Below, one piece after another: positions 22,568-25,482 of a DNA stretch of 25,482 nucleotides. Source of the stretch: a virus. The stretch is from IMG/VR virus record IMGVR_UViG_3300025127_000244, positions 1-25,482 of that record; one strand, given 5' to 3'. The notes below the pieces were generated by a model. The model was not told the origin of the DNA, did no database searches, and saw nothing but the letters and a program-made list of their open reading frames with translations. Each line of letters begins with the position of its first letter. Positions within the stretch are counted from its first letter, which is position 1. The position numbers were made by a program, and so were the translations under genes.

Positions 22568-23710
22568 ATGACACAAGGATATATAAGAACAATTGAAGAT
22601 ATGGAACGCCTGTATTACGGTGCAGGTGCAGGGCAGAACGCATGGGCATACAGTGGTGCTGACTTACTAAAGTCGGACTCTCCGCTTATGAGCAGCACAA
22701 CAGGAACTTATCAAGCGATTTTTGGTAGAAAGGTATGGTCGCAGTTGAACCAAGAATTCAACGCATTCTCTATCTTGCCAAAGAAGCCTTGGGAAAAATC
22801 CGGTTGGCGTGTTGTAACTGGCAGACCCGATGAGGCTGTTGGTCTACCGGAGAATGGTGTTTTACCAGACTCCACCAAGCCTACATTTGAAGAAGTCAGT
22901 ACAAAACCAAAGACTGTTGCTAGTAAGTTTGACCTGAGCGAAACTGCAATGTTCCTTGCTGACAAAGATGACGGACTTGGCGATGCTAGAGCAGTTATCA
23001 AGATGGAAATGTCAAAATCTCACGCAGAATCAATTAACAAGATGTTGCTTAGAGATGTAGATACACCAGCACATAACAACTTTGAATCTCTTGACAGGGC
23101 AATGTCCTCTTCATTTGATGAAACTACGGGTATATCTGCTGTATCTGCTGCTGCCGACCACAACCAATATACAATTACAAGAAGCGCAGGTTCTACAAGA
23201 CAATGGTATGATGCTAACGTAGATGCGGCTGCCGCTAACCGTTCTTTAACTTTGAACATACTTGACGGAATGTTTAGACAAGTATGGGAACGTGGAGGTC
23301 AGCCAAAGATTATTCTAACTGGATATGACACTATCGAAAAGATACAACAACTTCTCCAGCCTCAACAAAGATTTACTGAAATGAAGAGAGTTACTCCTTC
23401 AGTAAATGGCGTACAAGGAATTCCTGGTATGGAAGGCGGATTTGTAGTAGCAACTTACAACGGTGTACCAATTATCCCTGCTAAAGATGTAGTAGAGGAC
23501 ACTGGCGGTATTTCAAGAATCTACATGATTGATACTGACTATACCTATTTCTGTACTGCTAAACCTACTCTCTATCACGAATCTGGTATTGAAACTGGCG
23601 ATCCATTCGGTATTAACAGGCTAGGTCAAGTTGGTCTATTTCACACAATGGGCGAACTATGGCAACTGTTCTATGGCGCACATGGTAAAGTAAGAGATTT
23701 GAGCGCATGA
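22568..23710 (+). CDS. HK97-fold major capsid protein
   Basis: 380 residues; ATG 22568 follows GGTGATGAAC. The position directly after the protease/scaffold gene, the size and the segment order fit an HK97-type capsid protein: a helical N-terminal arm, then GRKVWSQLNQEFNAFSILPK, an E-loop-like region (about 75-115: GWRVVTGRPDEAVGLPENGV), a spine helix region (AVIKMEMSKSHAESINKMLL), and a C-terminal A-domain (QPKIILTGYDTIEKIQQLL, then VVATYNGVPIIPAKDVVED). It builds the icosahedral shell. The N-terminal 25-45 residues could be the part removed by the protease. No decoration domain is obvious. Confidence 0.87.
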   Translation: MTQGYIRTIEDMERLYYGAGAGQNAWAYSGADLLKSDSPLMSSTTGTYQAIFGRKVWSQLNQEFNAFSILPKKPWEKSGWRVVTGRPDEAVGLPENGVLPDSTKPTFEEVSTKPKTVASKFDLSETAMFLADKDDGLGDARAVIKMEMSKSHAESINKMLLRDVDTPAHNNFESLDRAMSSSFDETTGISAVSAAADHNQYTITRSAGSTRQWYDANVDAAAANRSLTLNILDGMFRQVWERGGQPKIILTGYDTIEKIQQLLQPQQRFTEMKRVTPSVNGVQGIPGMEGGFVVATYNGVPIIPAKDVVEDTGGISRIYMIDTDYTYFCTAKPTLYHESGIETGDPFGINRLGQVGLFHTMGELWQLFYGAHGKVRDLSA

Positions 23711-23747
23711 GGAAAATAGAGGAAAATAAAATAAGGAAGTGAATATT

Positions 23748-24194
23748 ATGGCAAACGCAAATATAGACAGTGTAAGATTGATTTTAGATGTACCGCTTTG
23801 GGCGGGTCAAGGTGGAATAACCAAGTTGAATGATGCTGGCGTAGTTCTTAACGCTGGCGACACATCATGGCTTCAAGCACCAATTGGCTCAGGTAATCCT
23901 ACTACAACCGCTAATCTAGCGATTTTGGAGATTACTTGTACTGCAAGCAATCAAGCAACAAATTATGATTTAACAGTCGCAACAAACCCGCTAGTTTCTA
24001 ACAAACTTGCTGATGGAGTAACTGAGGACTTTGAACTTTTAGCGGTTCTAGGCCACTACAACTTCACCACAGCAGCAGGTAGAATGGCTGAGGGCGACCA
24101 CACCGCTACTATGATTAAATTTGCTGCTGACGGTAACATGGTAGCAGCAGACAAATATAGAGTTGTATTGATGTACCATCGAAGAGCCGAGTAA
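23748..24194 (+). CDS. Beta-rich small virion protein, candidate decoration protein
   Basis: 148 residues; ATG 23748 was chosen over ATG 23739 because GGAAGTGA lies five bases upstream. Alternating hydrophobic residues and many Thr, Ala, Gly and Asn indicate a beta-sandwich, with LAILEITCTASNQATNYDLT in the middle and YRVVLMYHRRAE at the end. It is not recognised as a named family. A place right behind the capsid gene and this composition are usual for capsid decoration or stabilising proteins, but this is inference. Confidence 0.6.
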   Translation: MANANIDSVRLILDVPLWAGQGGITKLNDAGVVLNAGDTSWLQAPIGSGNPTTTANLAILEITCTASNQATNYDLTVATNPLVSNKLADGVTEDFELLAVLGHYNFTTAAGRMAEGDHTATMIKFAADGNMVAADKYRVVLMYHRRAE

Positions 24195-24206
24195 GGGGGC
24201 TTTTGA

Positions 24207-24587
24207 TTGGGAGTCAAAGTCCGATATACTGGGGCTAGGTCTTACTGCGAAATAACCGTTGAAGGTGTTAGGCAGGGATTCTCCAGAGATATGGTTAAGG
24301 AATTACCTACTGATTATGTAGAAAGGCATATACGCCCACAAATTGAGATAGGCGGTTCTAAAGCATGGGTTATTGTTGATGATACTGAAACTAAATCAAA
24401 GGCTATGAAAGCCGTTGTTGAAGAAACAGTATCTAAGCCTGTTGCAGAAGATCCAGTTGAAGAAACAACAGATGTTGATTATTCCTCAATGACTAGATTT
24501 CAATTGATGGCTATTGCTAAAGAACGTGGTTTTACAGTAAAGAACACTACCAAGAAGGCAGAACTTGTTGAGATGCTAAGTGAGTAG
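24207..24587 (+). CDS. Small protein with C-terminal HeH/SAP-like domain (TTG start)
   Basis: 126 residues. The start is TTG 24207 after AAGGGGGC, giving M-G-V-K-V-R-Y; no ATG gives the same N-terminal strand. Residues 1-55 are a small beta domain (VRYTGARSYCEITVEGVRQG) and 60-90 an acidic linker. The end, SSMTRFQLMAIAKERGFTVK (about 92-111) plus TTKKAELVEMLSE, fits the helix-extended loop-helix (HeH/SAP/LEM-like) pattern, which occurs on several phage structural proteins and can bind DNA or protein. The position after capsid and decoration genes suggests a head-tail joining or head protein. Confidence 0.6.
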   Translation: MGVKVRYTGARSYCEITVEGVRQGFSRDMVKELPTDYVERHIRPQIEIGGSKAWVIVDDTETKSKAMKAVVEETVSKPVAEDPVEETTDVDYSSMTRFQLMAIAKERGFTVKNTTKKAELVEMLSE

Positions 24588-24598
24588 GGGATGATATA

Positions 24599-25156
24599 AT
24601 GTCATCAAAAAATAACATTCCGACTGATGTTAATGATGGCAATTTCTATTTAAGTAGAGCGAGATGCAATAGACGAACTCTTGTTTTAAATCCAGATAGT
24701 GCAACTAGCCATACTGCGGTCACAAACTTGAACGGCAAAATTACTCAAGTAGTAGTTGATTATAGTTCATTAATACCTTTACAATCGGGTTCAGGTGTGG
24801 GTCATTTTCAAATCTTTAGCGATGTTCAAAGAGTGCATAATACCAATTTGATACCTTATCACAAACCAATAGACGATATTGATTTAACTTTGACTCAAGA
24901 CCAATCAATTTTAGTGTTAGATGTAACGCCTGGTTCGGATCAACAAGATAGGGGCATTTTTCCAGTTTTTTTTAATATGGTTTCCGATGGGGCAGGGCAA
25001 CCTGTTCTTACAACTGAGGCGCAAAATACTGCGATTGGAAAAACATCTTGGAATGGGCTAGTTCATGGTGATGTAAAATTTAGTTTTACATTAACAGGTT
25101 CAACCCCATTACCTGCTGATGGTCAAGGTGTGAAGATAACAATCTATCTTGAATGA
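24599..25156 (+). CDS. Beta-rich putative virion protein
   Basis: 185 residues from ATG 24599, preceded by GGGGATGATATA. The predicted protein is beta-rich and soluble, with segments RRTLVLNPDSA, ITQVVVDYSSLIPLQSGSG, QSILVLDVTPG and a final VKFSFTLTGSTPLPADGQG. No family is recognised. It sits in the post-capsid block and is separated from the next gene by 49 bases without a gene. A structural role such as head-tail connector or tail component is inferred from context only. Confidence 0.6.
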   Translation: MSSKNNIPTDVNDGNFYLSRARCNRRTLVLNPDSATSHTAVTNLNGKITQVVVDYSSLIPLQSGSGVGHFQIFSDVQRVHNTNLIPYHKPIDDIDLTLTQDQSILVLDVTPGSDQQDRGIFPVFFNMVSDGAGQPVLTTEAQNTAIGKTSWNGLVHGDVKFSFTLTGSTPLPADGQGVKITIYLE

Positions 25157-25171
25157 GCATATACTTGGGCA

Positions 25172-25205
25172 AATAATAAATAAGAACACACGATGAGGAA
25201 TAAAC
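25172..25205 (+). promoter_or_regulatory. Possible TATA-like element before 25206
   Basis: AATAATAAATAAG (25172-25184) is centred about 28 bases before ATG 25206 in a 49-base gap. GATGAGGAA lies nearer the ATG and may serve as a weak ribosome binding site, so this start could be led by either mechanism. AT-rich gaps produce such boxes by chance. Confidence 0.3.
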
Positions 25206-25478
25206 ATGGTACTAGCAATAACTAACGATAGACCGAATGTATTTGGAACATTATATGTAATGAGTGGTAGATACACAGGCGCAGTAGCAGACTTTGATAT
25301 TCCTTTGGATAATCTAGGAACTGTTGTTTCTTTCAATGTTACCCCACTTAATGCAAGTTATCCAACAGCCGCAGCAGCATCAGCAGTAGACTCATCTGGC
25401 TCAAGCCCAGTTGGTAAAGTAGACTTCGCTACATCTGGTGCAGCCGGAACATGGATAGCAATCGGCACAAGGTCTTGA
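25206..25478 (+). CDS. Small Gly/Ser/Ala-rich beta protein
   Basis: 90 residues, complete, ending at TGA 25476-25478. The N-terminal half alternates hydrophobic and polar residues (RPNVFGTLYVMSGRYTGAV), followed by a small-residue linker (PTAAAASAVDSSGSSPVG), and it ends GAAGTWIAIGTRS. The all-beta, small-residue character fits a minor virion protein. It is not recognised as a named family. It may be the first gene of a further cluster beyond the window. Confidence 0.55.
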   Translation: MVLAITNDRPNVFGTLYVMSGRYTGAVADFDIPLDNLGTVVSFNVTPLNASYPTAAAASAVDSSGSSPVGKVDFATSGAAGTWIAIGTRS

Positions 25479-25482
25479 TAGG

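Noticed and set aside
1-25482. tRNA genes, CRISPR arrays, insertion sequences, attachment sites
   Set aside because: No cloverleaf-like sequence, regularly spaced repeat, transposase/integrase motif or flanking duplication was noticed by reading; a covariance-model scan was not possible here.

Overview
The window is a contiguous piece of a tailed-virus (Caudoviricetes, HK97-fold) genome, either a free virus or a provirus. It is AT-rich and tightly packed. Almost every gene is on the + strand, and neighbours usually overlap by a few bases or lie within 20 bp. The morphogenesis set is recognisable from motifs: large terminase (11398-12834), portal (14106-15893), prohead protease with a scaffold-like C-terminus (21178-22536) and major capsid protein (22568-23710). 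Small putative virion proteins follow to the right edge. No tRNA, rRNA, CRISPR array, insertion sequence, integrase or replication gene was seen.

The host is most likely an archaeon; this is inference. Genes inside operons carry GGTGA/GGAGGTGA-type ribosome binding sites. The genes that appear to start operons (1040 on the minus strand, then 1108, 2715, 4798 and 21178) have no visible ribosome binding site, but have an AT-rich TATA-like element centred about 25-29 bases before the start codon. Leaderless first genes with Shine-Dalgarno-led internal genes are a known archaeal arrangement. Short zinc-binding proteins are frequent, and there is a full Ras-like GTPase. A marine archaeal host (Poseidoniales/Marine Group II or Nitrososphaeria) would fit, but nothing here names the host.

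Layout: (1) 2-1040, a partial zinc-ribbon gene, a small gene with an FEQ[ST]W motif, and a convergent minus-strand gene. (2) 1041-4775, an accessory cassette. It holds a short ribbon-helix-helix regulator of 52 residues, two small membrane proteins, a small GTPase with all main G motifs, a Cys/His-rich protein, a Met/Gln-rich protein, another membrane protein, and a small EF-hand plus zinc-motif protein. This is the most unusual part. (3) 4798-11383, a protein with two tandem zinc/helix-turn-helix repeats (candidate small terminase), then five unrecognised proteins, several of them very Lys-, Gln- or Pro-rich. (4) 11398-17735, terminase, an unknown protein, a portal with an inserted zinc ribbon, three short helical proteins and a second EF-hand/zinc protein. 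(5) 17747-21133, a very large protein with a degenerate ATP-dependent DNA ligase-like domain. (6) 21178-25478, protease/scaffold, capsid protein and downstream small virion proteins.

Regions 3-6 probably work together in head assembly and DNA packaging: the terminase drives DNA through the portal into a shell built from the capsid protein on a scaffold that the protease later removes. Region 2 has no clear part in that process and may act at the host membrane; this is a hypothesis.
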